From the NCBI GenBank assembly GCA_963969345.1, contig OZ017769.1:5893725-5957724 (forward strand): a DNA stretch of 64,000 nucleotides. Direction: 5' to 3'. The position numbers and the translations under genes are program-made. This document shows positions 46,601 to 56,623 of the stretch, piece by piece. This stretch comes from Turbatrix aceti (lineage: Eukaryota > Nematoda > Chromadorea > Rhabditida > Panagrolaimidae). The notes below the pieces were generated by a model. That model did not search any database, was not told where the DNA came from, and saw nothing but the letters and a program-made list of their open reading frames with translations. Every line of letters starts with the position of its first letter. Position 1 is the stretch's first letter.

Positions 46601-47418
46601 GATCGGCGCAAAGACGTTCTGACACGACACGATTTGTCAGTCGATTGTAGCACACGGAAACTGAGACCTGATAGCCTAAAAAAATTTTCCCGCGTAAATA
46701 AGTACAACTTTGGCCCAAACAAACTGTCATTGCCGCAGCTTTTGTCACACGGACTAAATTGCTGGGTGTCTCGCCAGGCAAAAACGACATCCTTGCCGCA
46801 AGATTTCCCATTTCCCCCGCACACTCCGCATTCATCGACCCGGGCGCTGCTCTCGATGACGCCATCGCAGCCGACGGCACGGCATTTGCCCTTTAGGCAG
46901 ACGCCGGATCGCTCGTCGTCGGTGCTGCGGAGACAGCGCGTGCCGTCCGGCTGGTGCAGCTCGAGCACGACTTCTTCGGCACTTCGTCGGTCGGATGACG
47001 CACATTTGAACGTGCACGAGCGGGAATCCACGATCACTGAACTCCGCGCGCCCAGGTGAGCGCATTCGGAGTCCGCAAGTGCCTGGGCGGGTTGCAGGGA
47101 GCTGAGATCCTGGACACGACCTGGGCATGGCTGAAAACACGAAAACGGTTGAGATGAAGCCAAACGCGCGGAACAAACCTCGACACTGCAAACGCGATGC
47201 CGACTGGAAGGCCCCGAGCAGCGGACGTCGAGACAGCGTCGGAGCTGGTATTGGAGCCCGGAGCCGCAGGATCGCGTGCAGGAACTCCACCTACTCCAGC
47301 GGGCCCAGCCAAGAGAGTAATCGCTTTCCTCGACGACGTCTATGGAGTCGTCGAAGGCGTCAAGGCCCACGAGGAACAGAAGCGCCGCGACAGCGACAGC
47401 GACTCCGAAGTGCAACAT
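40624..47418 (-). CDS. madd-4: MADD-4/punctin (ADAMTS-like secreted TSR protein)
   Basis: Secreted matrix protein; the C. elegans orthologue guides muscle arms and organises neuromuscular synapses. Fourteen exons (47418-47179, 47130-46725, 46674-46546, 46419-46390, 46121-45700, 45641-45596, 43496-43368, 43320-42471, 42424-41663, 41604-41453, 41413-41340, 41294-40985, 40819-40750, 40681-40624) give 1225 residues, all joints in phase. Order: signal peptide (FGVAVAVAALLFLVGL), TSR1 (WARWSRWSSCTRSCGSG), ADAMTS cysteine-rich module ending DECGVCGGNGKSC, TSR2 (FSPCDKSCGND), TSR3-8 (for example WSTCSATCGFG, WSACSASCGSG), an Ig domain (ATIYEGTSIKVKCPV...EDAGLYACFANG), TSR9-11, and a C-terminal PLAC domain (FCEILKLFHSCDEPN...CCHSCRHL). 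No spacer domain fits between the cysteine-rich module and TSR2. The 46419-46390 exon is only 30 bases. A 2.1 kb intron divides the gene after TSR4. Confidence 0.92.
43497..45595 (-). other. Large MADD-4 intron
   Basis: 2.1 kb intron separating the four N-terminal TSRs from the rest, whereas most other introns are 45-270 bp. No exon is supported inside. In C. elegans a short MADD-4 isoform starts from an internal promoter, so this intron is the natural candidate for an equivalent. No start exon could be assigned from sequence. Confidence 0.5.
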
Positions 47419-48724
47419 CGCGGGCGCTGAAGTGGTTACGTGACCATTGCAAGCTGGTGGGCTTGCTCAAAGATTGTTTCTGCAATATCTGAAGGCTTTC
47501 AAGTGGACAATGAGCAAGCAAGCAGCACACGGGCGGTGACGGTGGCGACTGACCACTGGGCCACCAGGCGCGGAGGCTATTGTCTCAAGCACGGCAAACA
47601 ATGACATTTCGCCGCACGCCATGCGCCAGCGCCCGGGCCCGTGAATTTGCTCCTCGGGACAAAATAAATATGTATCGTTTGTGTCGATATAAAACAATGG
47701 AAAAGTTCATAAACGGATGGGACGGCCCGCAGGCTGCCGTCAAAAAGAACAAAAAACAAAAAAAGGCCCACGAGTCATGGAAACGAAGACAACAGTCGAT
47801 GGATGCCGAGATGCGCCATGGCATTCTTCAATTACGTTATCGTCGGGAGTTTGGGACAAAAACCACTTTGTGCCCCCCCACTATTTGACATGAGCGAATT
47901 ACGATCAACCAAAACATACGACAGAAAAGTGCATTTCTAGTCAGCTGGCCTAAATCTACTAAAATCAAGTTGTTGCGAGAGTACAGTAATCAAAGCGGAA
48001 CTCAACTTTGATACATAAACAAACGCTTTTACGTTAGCCGAACAAAAAACAAAACAAAAAGAACGCCAACCAACCGATAACAGCACGGCAAAATTTTTTG
48101 TGAAATGGACAAAATATTTATGCCGACAGCCCTCTCGGTAATGGGACCTCTAATTAGTGCCGTTCCCAAACGTTGTACGTAAGTGACTTTTCGCTCGGCT
48201 TTCTGCGAATCTCGGCTTTCGGCGTCAACAGAATTCAACGCGTGATAATTCATTGACTTGCATCAAAAACCAAAAAAAAAGGAAAAAAGCAGGAGTCTTG
48301 GCACAACCGGAGATAGCCTCGGACGCATTGTCAGCAATCAATCAGCTCTTTCCAGTTCGTAAAAACGTCAAAGAGCCAAGATCAATCGTGACTAATTTTG
48401 AGAGGTCGTAAAAATGTCAAAATCCAACGCGAGCGCGCAACAGTGCCAGCAACGAGTCGAGAGTGCAAAAGAGGAAAGATTCACGGGACGGGACATCTCG
48501 TGGCCTTGAGAAGCGTGAATTCCTCTCCTCGCTGCTTTTGGGGATGTGTTTTGGTGGGGAATGGCATGGTTTGGGGAAAGCACAGCCTGGAGCCGTCGCC
48601 TCGGCTCAAGTGCGAAAAGTGGGAAGATGCTACGACGTTCTACGTTCTGCAGCCAGCAAAAAAACTCGATGAAGGGAATGAATCCCGGGGTCCATCCAGT
48701 AAAACAAAAAAAAAATGTGGCAAC

Positions 48725-48770
48725 AAATGTATCATGCTATAAAGCAGGCATGATACATTTCGCCTGCTTT
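48725..48770. repeat. Hairpin with competing stems
   Basis: AAATGTATCATGC (48725-48737) pairs perfectly with GCATGATACATTT (48748-48760) around a 10-base loop. The loop plus right arm, AAAGCAGGC at 48741-48749, can instead pair with GCCTGCTTT at 48762-48770. Two mutually exclusive stems share sequence. It overlaps the end of a possible minus-strand exon. Confidence 0.6.
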
Positions 48771-48955
48771 GACAGCCTGGATAGGCCGAAGACCGGCGGC
48801 CGCGGCGTGCTGATGGCCGAGACGTCCATCTTCGCCCGCCATCTGTCCAGGGCGTCAAAATCCACGCCGCCGTGGAAGGAAGGGCGGGCAAGCTGGCCCA
48901 GTTGATGTTGCTGTTCAGGCGACAAGTGCTCGATGTCGGCAAAGTAACTCAAAAC
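48737..48955 (-). other. Possible orphan terminal exon (about 70 codons)
   Basis: Minus-strand open frame with codon use like neighbouring exons, reading HLSPEQQHQLGQL, then FHGGVDFDALDRWRAKMD and STPRPPVFGLSRL before a stop at 48737. There is no ATG and no clear strong acceptor; TTTTGAG before TTACTTTGCC is weak. It could be the last exon of a gene whose other exons I did not find, a pseudo-exon, or chance. It does not join to INTS4, which has its own stop at 49437. Confidence 0.3.
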
Positions 48956-49436
48956 CGTAAAAAAAACCAAAAAGGAACGTCTAGGACCCAGTCAGACGTT
49001 CTTTCTTTATCATGTATCGTCCCGACAAAGTTTTTTTTTTTGCCACAAAAAAATGTTCTCGAGAGTTAGTTTTTCATGAGTCATCAAATTCTGCAGTTAT
49101 AAATCTCGCATGTCTTCCTGCAGCCCCACCACCTCGGCCTAGGCCCCGAGGCTCGTGCCAGTCCGCAAAGACGCGCTTCTAGTTGCTCCCCCGGGGCACG
49201 TGCATTCAGCCCGCCGCCAACCCCAACCACAACCACAACCACGACGCCGCCTTGACGAACTGCCAAAAAACACGTTTCTGTCTCGCGGGATGTCTCGACT
49301 CTTCCGTTTCCGATAATTCGCCGTTAGCGCGCCGCAGAGTCTCGGCTGACAGCCCCGCGTATTCCCGGAATGAGAGGAGTCCCGCACATTTTACACGTTA
49401 ATTGTCTTCGTCTGCGAAAATCACAAAGGCAAGGGG

Positions 49437-52400
49437 TTACATCCACTTTGTGTCCAGCTGCACCTGGCATCTCGCGGATTCGAGCAGCGAAGTCGCGTTG
49501 GGCAGAGCGAGAAAGACGCCGTTCGGGGTCAAAGACGTTTGATCGTTGGAAACGATTATTTCTCCCCGATCGATGGTCGTGAGCTGCGGGGCTTCGTCGA
49601 CGAGCAGCCCGAAGGTGAAGGTGACACTCGGATCCGGCAATTTGAGTCCGACGACTGGGACTTCTGTGGTGAGTCGCCATTGGTCGCGTACACTCAATCG
49701 GCTCATCGACGACTGCGAAGGGACGAAGCCAGACCGAGAAGGCGTGATGTAGGATGTCGTGCCGTTGCTGTAGTCCACCTGAACACACAGCAACATCAGT
49801 CATCAATTTAGATCGTGTAAAAATCAAGGCATAAAACTGGCCTAAAAATTAGGCCACCAGACCGCCTACTTTTTTATAAAATTTTTCTGGAATCATTTTT
49901 TTTAATTTTGACCGTCATTTTTTTTTCAAATTTTTACTTTTTTTTAAATTTCGAAATTTTGATCGATTTTGTATTTGAAAATCATATTTTTAATTTAAAA
50001 AATAACTTTCAAATTTTTTTCGACTTTTTTCGGCCAGCCGACCGGATTTTACGCCTAAGTAAAGACTCACCCTGATTCGAAAACGAGACAGCTGATCCTT
50101 AGTCAAATTGTGCAGAACGAGAGATACGGCAACCCCTGCCATGTAAAACTGCTGAACGGGCTGCACCTTGCCGACTGCAGGCTCGATCACAGTCACCGAT
50201 TTCACCCGGATTTGGCCGTGGGGCAGGGGCAGCGTCGATTGCACCAGCTGGAGCGCGGCGAAGGCCTGCGGGTCGACGAGGGGCCGCAGCATGGAGAACA
50301 GATCGACGTCCGGAAAAAGTCCCTTCAGGAGAAATTTCGGAAGAGAGAAGCTGTCATGGAGGGATTTCAGGTACTCGCAGATCGACAGTCCTGGGCACGG
50401 AAAACGGGACATGTATCTAAAAATTCCCAAAAATTGTTTGCGCAGGTATAAAAATTCTCCTACCTGTCAATTTGCCTCGCATTCTGAAAACAAAGCCTTT
50501 TTGCAAAAGTGCAAAACAAGTGATTATTCCTCCAGGCGCCTTTTTTGACGGCAATGGCCAGGTAGAGCAGATCGACCGTCACCCTGCAGGCGAACAAGAA
50601 AAGCTTCGCAGACGCATCCAAGCCTACTGCGTGTGTCTCCAGAAACAAAACCCCGTGAAGAACAGCGCGAAGATCGTCAGCGAAAATATCGCTTTTCTTG
50701 ACAATTGCCTCACGGATGTCGCCGAGGAGCAGCAAAATCTCCGCAAATTTGTGCAGACAGATGCCGATGCCGCTGAACTGAGCTTCATGCAGCAACTGTC
50801 GAGAAGCTATCACGGCCTCGTAGCCCCGGCGCCGGACAGCAGCGCTGGGCTCATTCTGGAGAGCGAGCAGACGCTCGACGTGCAGACTGACATGCGTATC
50901 GGCATCCACATCCGAATAGCGTTGTCCGGAAGTCACGCTTCTCGCAGGCCCGGTCTCGAAGCTCTCAATGACGAGAATGTTGTCGGGCATCGACAGACGA
51001 AGAAAGCGGTAGTGATTCTGCACAAAATCCGGAAGCAGTGACCGGGTCAAAGACGACTTTGCCGCGGCGTTCAGCAGCATGATGAGCTTGATCGTGTCTG
51101 AAAAACCAAAATGAAAAACCTCTGTAGAAATGTTTAAAAAATCCGGTCAACTTACAGTGCACATCCACGACGGTCGGTTCCTCCCGCTTAAGAACTGGAT
51201 GCAGCCGAAAAACGTCGTCCACAATGTCGGCCATGAGTTCCGCGTGGCGGGCGCCAATCGAGCTCGAGCACTTCAGGATGTAGGGCCTGTCAGAGGGAAA
51301 GCGTTTTGAGGTCGAAATCAGGTTGCTGAGGAGATCCAGAATGCACTGCGTGTTCGCGAGGTAACTGCGCGACAAGAGCTCCAAAAGCGCAATTCTGTTG
51401 TCGTCGTTCGCGTCCTGCAAAGATGCAAAAAGTGAAAAAAAAGGATCTCCAGCAGGAATGGGCGAATATTCGTGTTCGTTCGCGAATAAATTCACATTTT
51501 CGCGTTCGTGTTCGTTCGCAAAGAAACGATAACTTTTCCACAGATAAAACGAACAAAATTCGGGAAAAATTAGTTTAATCGCGCCAAAATCGATGTTATT
51601 TGTCAAAAAATGATAAACAGTGTGCCTTGACTTTGACCGTGAAAAGTGTAGCAAGACTGTCATTGAAAAAGAAAAATCGCATTTTTTTCCAAAGTTTTAA
51701 GCACAAAATTTTTTACAAATGCATAAAATAATCCGTTCGTTGTTCGTTCGCGAACACTTTCAAAAATGTTCATTTCTCGGTCAAAATTAACAACATGTTC
51801 GTGTTCGTCCGCGAACAAAAAACAGTTCGCCCCTCCCCAATAAACTCACATCCAAGCCAGTGAACAGTGTCTTCAGCTGATCGTCGTCCAGTTCGCCGTA
51901 CATAACCAGCGGCGTCAGAGCAAGCACCGCATCAATTCTGACTTGAAGGATCTCGTCGTTGAACATGTCAGCCAGGTGCTCGACGCTCTGCTTCGCAAAA
52001 TCTGGTCTATTAGCAGCCAGCTTTCCCAGGGAGTAAACCGCCGGTTGTCGAACAGCTAAAATGACCCAAACGATCCTCCTTGATCCAATAACACTCAAAA
52101 ACAAACCCTTGAACTCGTCTTCGAGAGCAGTGACAAAGGCCCCACACGCCCCGGAAGGCATGAGCGTCTCGACTTCCTCCTCGTCGACCGGCTGCTGCTG
52201 ACCACCGACAGGCACGCCTTCGTGCAGAATCTTGCCGGTGGACCAGTCCCCGGCTCCGCTAGAGGCCATGCGACCGTCCGCGAGCATCCGCATGTTGCGC
52301 ATCAACTTTTTGTCCAGGGTCTGCATGAGGAAGGACTCGCTGACGCCTTCGAAGAGGCCCAGCAAGCGGGCCGCCTGGCTACGGACGTCGACTTCGAGGT

Positions 52401-53817
52401 CGTTCATGGCATGACACACCACGCTGAAGGCATCATCCACGAGGCGTAGGGGATTCTTGCGGCGTCGTTTAACTTTTCTATAAAAAAAATGTTGTTAGTT
52501 AGCGAAAAAAATCAAAAAAATCCACTCACTCTTCCGGCTTGTGTTCGGCGTAGAGCACCATGATTCTCAGCGCCGAGAGTCTCACAAACTTGTTTTGCCC
52601 TGTTGTCAGCTGAAAAGTACCGTAAAACACAGGATACAGCACTGAAAAAAGCAACAAACCTCAGCAAAGTACGAAAAAGCAGCAACGTCGACGCTTTTCC
52701 AGTTTTCAAAAAATGACTCGATGCCCTCGATTACGATACGTTGGACCTTGCCGGACCTGTCTTCGCAGTATCCGCGCAGAAAGCGGTAAACTTCAAGACG
52801 GTCTTCGAGCGGTGCGTCGCCTACAAAAATCAACAGCGTATAAAACCTTCAAAAATCAAAATCCCACCTTGCAAGATCCCGATAAGAAATTTAGCGGCAA
52901 AAACGCGTTGTGAAACATTCACGGTGCCAGCGAGGGTCAACTGGGCCACGTACATGATTTGTGGCACGCTGGCCGCGTTCAGCAGTCCTTTGGCCAGGAT
53001 GTGGGTTAACAGGGATAAGATTGACGTGCTACCGGCCCTGAAAACAAAACATGAGCAATCCAAATGCCCAAAAATCTTTTCTGGCAACTTACAGTGTTTT
53101 CAGTCGATGCAATCCCCTTTTTCGGACAGTATCGACGTGATCAGCCGTTGTCGCATCCAGCTCCATCGACTCCGGCCCCTGTGAATCAGTTTCCTCGGAA
53201 ACAGTCGATTCGCCGCCCTCCAAGATCTCCTGCGTCAGTCGAAGGCAAAAATCGTCGGTGAGGTCGGCTTTCAAAACGACGCTCCTCAGCAAATCCACCA
53301 GCAAAACCCTCGTAGAAGTCGGAAAGTGCTCGATACTCTTCAGCACGTTTTGGACCATAAAATCCGCGATGTGCCCCGCCTGCTTGGCAGTCAGGGAATG
53401 CAGCCATCGGGCGGCGAATTCGGCGACAACGACAGTCAGAACGCTGTTGTCGCGTGCTTTCAGTGCCTCGACGAGCCGGGTTTTGATGACAGTCAGGGCA
53501 GGCACCAGGCGTCGCTGCGGACCCGTGCCGCCGCCGATTGCATCGGCGGATCCAAGACGCCTTTTGACTGTCCTTGTAGGCTTTTGCTCGGGGAAAAATT
53601 CCCTTACCGACGGTTTTTCCTGTAAAAACAACCCCATTACCCGATAATGAGGCGATAGGAATCAACCAACCTCAAATCGGACACGTTTCCCCCCGATTTC
53701 TACTTTTTCATCGACGTCAATTTTGCGTTTCAAAGCGCCCGTCTTCGACACTGACTGCTGCAGCCCCAGCCCAGAACTCGGCTCTGGCTCGACTTTAATT
53801 TCCTTCTTCACGCTCAT
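49437..53817 (-). CDS. ints-4: Integrator complex subunit 4
   Basis: HEAT-repeat scaffold of the Integrator cleavage module (with INTS9/INTS11), acting on snRNA 3' ends and paused polymerase II in the nucleus. Exons 53817-53671, 53619-53093, 53037-52868, 52820-52660, 52609-52530, 52477-52107, 52055-51850, 51414-51156, 51097-50464, 50416-50071 and 49778-49437 give 1080 residues (human 963). A basic N-terminus (TGALKRKIDVDEKV) precedes HEAT helices. Diagnostic segments match INTS4: FLMQTLDKKLMRNMRML, then SGACGAFVTALEDEF, VEHLADMFNDEILQVR and IKLIMLLNAAAK. The C-terminal exons are beta-rich (PSVTFTFGLLVDEAP, ending QVQLDTKWM), like the INTS4 C-terminal domain. One intron holds the GTTCGCGAAC element and another the GGCCGG element. 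It is divergent from the SH2 kinase (261 bp between ATGs). Confidence 0.92.
49825..50058. mobile_element. Small inverted-repeat element, second GGCCGG-family copy (INTS4 intron)
   Basis: Left end CAAGGCATAAAACTGGCC; the right end in reverse complement starts AGGCGTAAAATCCGG. These match the ends of the tomosyn-intron copy at most positions. The interior is AT-rich and non-coding. No clear target-site duplication was seen. Confidence 0.6.
51453..51838. repeat. GTTCGCGAAC-rich inverted-repeat element, copy 3 (INTS4 intron)
   Basis: Left end CAGGAATGGGCGAATATTCG and right end GTTCGCCCCTCCCC fit the family consensus. The interior has repeated CGTTCGTGTTCGTTCGC blocks and the segment CACAGATAAAACGAACAAAA shared with copy 2. 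Confidence 0.7.
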
Positions 53818-54078
53818 GTGTACCGGGTTATCAAATAAGATTTACAAACAAACATGAAATTCGACCAACGAATGAGTATAAAAACCAAGGCTCAAATAAA
53901 AAAACGTTTGCAAACATAACTTGGCAGATTTTCTGTGCGCACGCGCTTGGTTTTGAACAGAAAAAAAGATGTACTGAAAGTTGCACAATTTTGTTCATTC
54001 ATCGGAAACGAGTATCCCTTGATCTGTGGAGACACTGTCGATGAATTCTGGAGGTTATAAACACAATTACCGGTTCAC
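53818..54078. promoter_or_regulatory. Putative bidirectional promoter of INTS4 and SH2 kinase
   Basis: 261 bp between the INTS4 ATG (minus) and the proposed kinase ATG (plus). AT-rich and non-coding. Shared-promoter status is inferred from spacing only. Confidence 0.4.
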
Positions 54079-56498
54079 ATGGTATGCAAAACAAATGAAC
54101 TGAACGACTGGTTTTGCATTCAGCGTGCCATCTTCTGTAAGTTTTCCATTTCGGTAGTAGTGTGTTGCTTGATTGCGCTTCGTGAACGATCGTCGGCTTA
54201 CAACAATGGAGTTGAATCCCGTTTGTTTTCTGTTTTTCAGAGGACTCAACTGAGGGGATATAAATTTCAGAAGGAAGACCAAAATGAAAATGACAATGAA
54301 GATGAAGAGGAAGAGGATTCCGAGAAGTCGGCGCGCTTGTCAGCAAACGGTCAAGGAGCAGCTTTGCTCCCGAATGCCCTGTCTCTTGGGCCTGACGGAT
54401 CGCTCAATGCCGAGGAAGGCGAATCCAGCGATCACTGCATATCCCAGGGTCTCCAGGAGCACGACTCCTACCACGGCCACCTGCCGGACGAGGTCGGTGA
54501 GCCATTCGGAATCCTAGGAGCTACGGGGTGCTTTTTAGGACATAGAAGCACTGCTCAAGTGCGATGGCGACTACATGATCTCGACGGTGAAGAAGGACGA
54601 AAATTCCGTGCTGGGTGTGAGCGTGCGATGGAGGGGGAAAATGCATTTCTTCCCTATCAGGGAGGAAAAAAAGCAGGCCACATTCAACAGCGAAATCTAC
54701 GCCCCGACCGTGCTGGAACTCGTCAACCTGTACGTCACACGCCCGGTACCTGTCGCGAAGGAGGGTCCCTACTCCTGTATTCTGCAAAAACCGATTCTGC
54801 GCGAGTTCTGGGAGCTGCACAATGACGACATCGAGCTTCTCGAAAAGCTGGGCGAAGGCGCGTTTGGAGAGGTTCGCCGAGGCATTCTGCGACAGAAAAA
54901 CAAGGAAAGCATCGTCGTGGCTGTCAAACTCATCCGCAAGGAGAAAGCCTCGCCCGAGAGCATCCGGGAGGCGATGAACGAGGCACGCATGATGCGGCAG
55001 AACATTCACCCCAACGTCATCCGCTTTTTCGGCATCCAGGCGGATATCGAGCCTTTCCTAATCGTCATGGAGTTCATCGACGGCGGTTCTCTCGACAAGT
55101 ATCTCAAGACGAATACGGCCACGCTCACGGTGTCTCACCGGGCGAGCATGTGTCACGACGCTGCGCAGGGCTTGGCCTACGTTCATTCTAAGAATGCCAT
55201 TCATCGGTGAGCGTTTTTTTTGGCAACAATGGCAAAAAAAAGAAAGAAGCAATGTTTGATCGTCGGTCTTTTTCAGGGACATCGCCGCGAGAAACTGCCT
55301 GCTGGACACCCGCTCCCGTCAGCTGAAAGTCGCTGATTTCGGACTCTCGTCTACCGGCACAATGATGCAGATGGACCCCAGCAAGCCGGCCCCCATCCGG
55401 TGGCTGGCTCCCGAGGTCATTGGCACTCACAAATTCACTCCAAAGGCTGACGTTTGGGCTTTTGGGGTCCTGTGCTGGGAGATTTTCACTTCGGCTGAGG
55501 TGAGTTTGTGTCAGGGTTGGGCGAACGAACGTTTGCGAACATTCATCAACTTTCGCCGCGAAAATGTATAGGAACTTTTGCCGCGAAAAAAAAACTTATC
55601 CAAAACGAGAAAACTTTGACTGCTCAATTTTCGTTTTTTTCAAAATTTCGCACCATTCATAAAAATATCTGTTCGCCCATCCCTGGTTGGTGCCATATGA
55701 GTTCTCTGACGTCTTTTTTTCTCCTTGCAGCTGCCCTATAAGGAGTATAACCACGCCCAAATACGTGAAAAGATCTTCAACGAAACTTTCCGTCTCCAGC
55801 TACCGCCTACTTGTCCCACGCAGATGGCGGCAGTCATCGTCAAATGCTGGAAGGCCAGACCGGAGGCTCGGCCCACGATGGCAGAGCTGGTCACCCTGAT
55901 TCAGCCCTTCTTCGACAAGAACAATGAGTACATGACCACCGAGACGGTGCACCGACTCCGGGCTCAGTACGGCAATAAGGTCGTCAAGAAGAAACGCTCA
56001 ATGAGGGTGCGCAAGGCTAACACCGGCGGCAAGAAAAAGATGAAAAGAAATAAAAGGTCCAGCAAACTTGCCGGCGGAAAGAGCAAGCGGAGCGGCGCCA
56101 AGAATAACGATGATGACCAGGGACCCCGGCCTTCCAAGAAGGAGAGCAAGCGCAAGCACAACAGCAAGGAAATCAAGGACAAGCTGGCCACCAGCAAGGA
56201 AAACAGGGACAGGATGAGCGCCACCAAGGAAAACAGGGACAGGATGAGCGCCACCAAGGACAGCGGTCACAAGGCTTTTGGATTTAACAACATTCATAGC
56301 AAGGAGATTAGCAAGAACAGGATGCAGCACAGCAAGGAGATCAACAATAGCGGCAAGAACAAGCCACTGCACATCGGCGGCATGGTTGTCGGCGGCGGTG
56401 GTGCCACTGTCGGCGGTACTGTCGGCGTTACCGGCGGTCTGAAGCAGCCGAATCTCTCTGGCAGCATGAAGAGGAAGAAAACCAGGTCGAAGAAATGA
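54079..56498 (+). CDS. SH2 domain non-receptor tyrosine kinase (Fes/Fer-like) with Lys-rich tail
   Basis: Exons 54079-54081 (ATG only), 54241-54492, 54539-55206, 55277-55499 and 55731-56498 give 637 residues. The start exon is the least certain; the ATG is followed at once by a GTATGC donor, and the joint keeps phase. Residues about 15-75 are acidic. The SH2 domain spans about 77-175 (SYHGHLPDEDIEALL, VLGVSVRWRGKMHFFPI), but the FLVR segment reads DYMISTV, so the phosphotyrosine-binding Arg is replaced by Ser. The kinase spans about 190-450: LGEGAFGEV, VAVKLIRKE, AIHRDIAARNC, VADFGLSS, PIRWLAPEV and DVWAFGVLCWEIFTSAELPY. The activation loop (TGTMMQMDPSKPAP) has no Tyr. A tail of about 185 residues is Lys-rich with SATKENRDRM repeats, suggesting nucleic-acid or membrane binding. 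Nematodes have an expanded family of such short SH2-kinases. Confidence 0.88.
55512..55685. repeat. GTTCGCGAAC-rich inverted-repeat element, copy 4 (kinase intron)
   Basis: Cleanest ends of the family: CAGGGTTGGGCGAAC at 55512-55526 and GTTCGCCCATCCCTG at 55671-55685, an inverted pair with one mismatch. The 174 bp interior is AT-rich and includes TTTCGCCGCGAAAA. Confidence 0.78.
56191..56250 (+). repeat. 30 bp tandem repeat inside the kinase tail
   Basis: Two consecutive 30-base units differing at one base (56191-56220 and 56221-56250) plus a partial third. They encode the decapeptide SATKENRDRM. The repeat is in frame, so copy-number change would lengthen the tail by ten residues. Confidence 0.85.
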
Positions 56499-56623
56499 TC
56501 ATTGTCAGTTTATTCTTTGCAATGTTGGAATACACGCGATAAACATGCATTGGAAGTGGTTTAGGGCAGACTTTTTAAGTAATTTTTTAAAAATATTTGA
56601 GAACGATGCTTCTACAGTGCTAA

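Larger units (their letters stand above)
47419..49436. other. 2 kb region between INTS4 3' end and MADD-4 start
   Basis: Upstream of MADD-4 on the minus strand. It contains a perfect 13 bp inverted repeat at 48725-48760 and one short open stretch at about 48737-48955 with gene-like codons (separate entries). The remainder shows no supported gene. Confidence 0.45.

Noticed and set aside
50464..50483. A 20-base micro-exon in INTS4 suggested by an internal TTTTCAG
   Set aside because: The reading frame is open straight through this site from the upstream exon, and no donor leaves a plausible intron length, so it was kept as one exon (50464-51097).
54284..54517. Alternative kinase start at an ATG in a different frame (Lys/Met-rich)
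   Set aside because: That frame does not connect to the SH2 domain in phase. The frame used here continues into the SH2 sequence.
55512..55685. CRISPR-like repeats from the GTTCGCGAAC blocks
   Set aside because: The units are irregularly spaced, palindromic and confined to introns with inverted terminal ends, which fits a eukaryotic repeat element.
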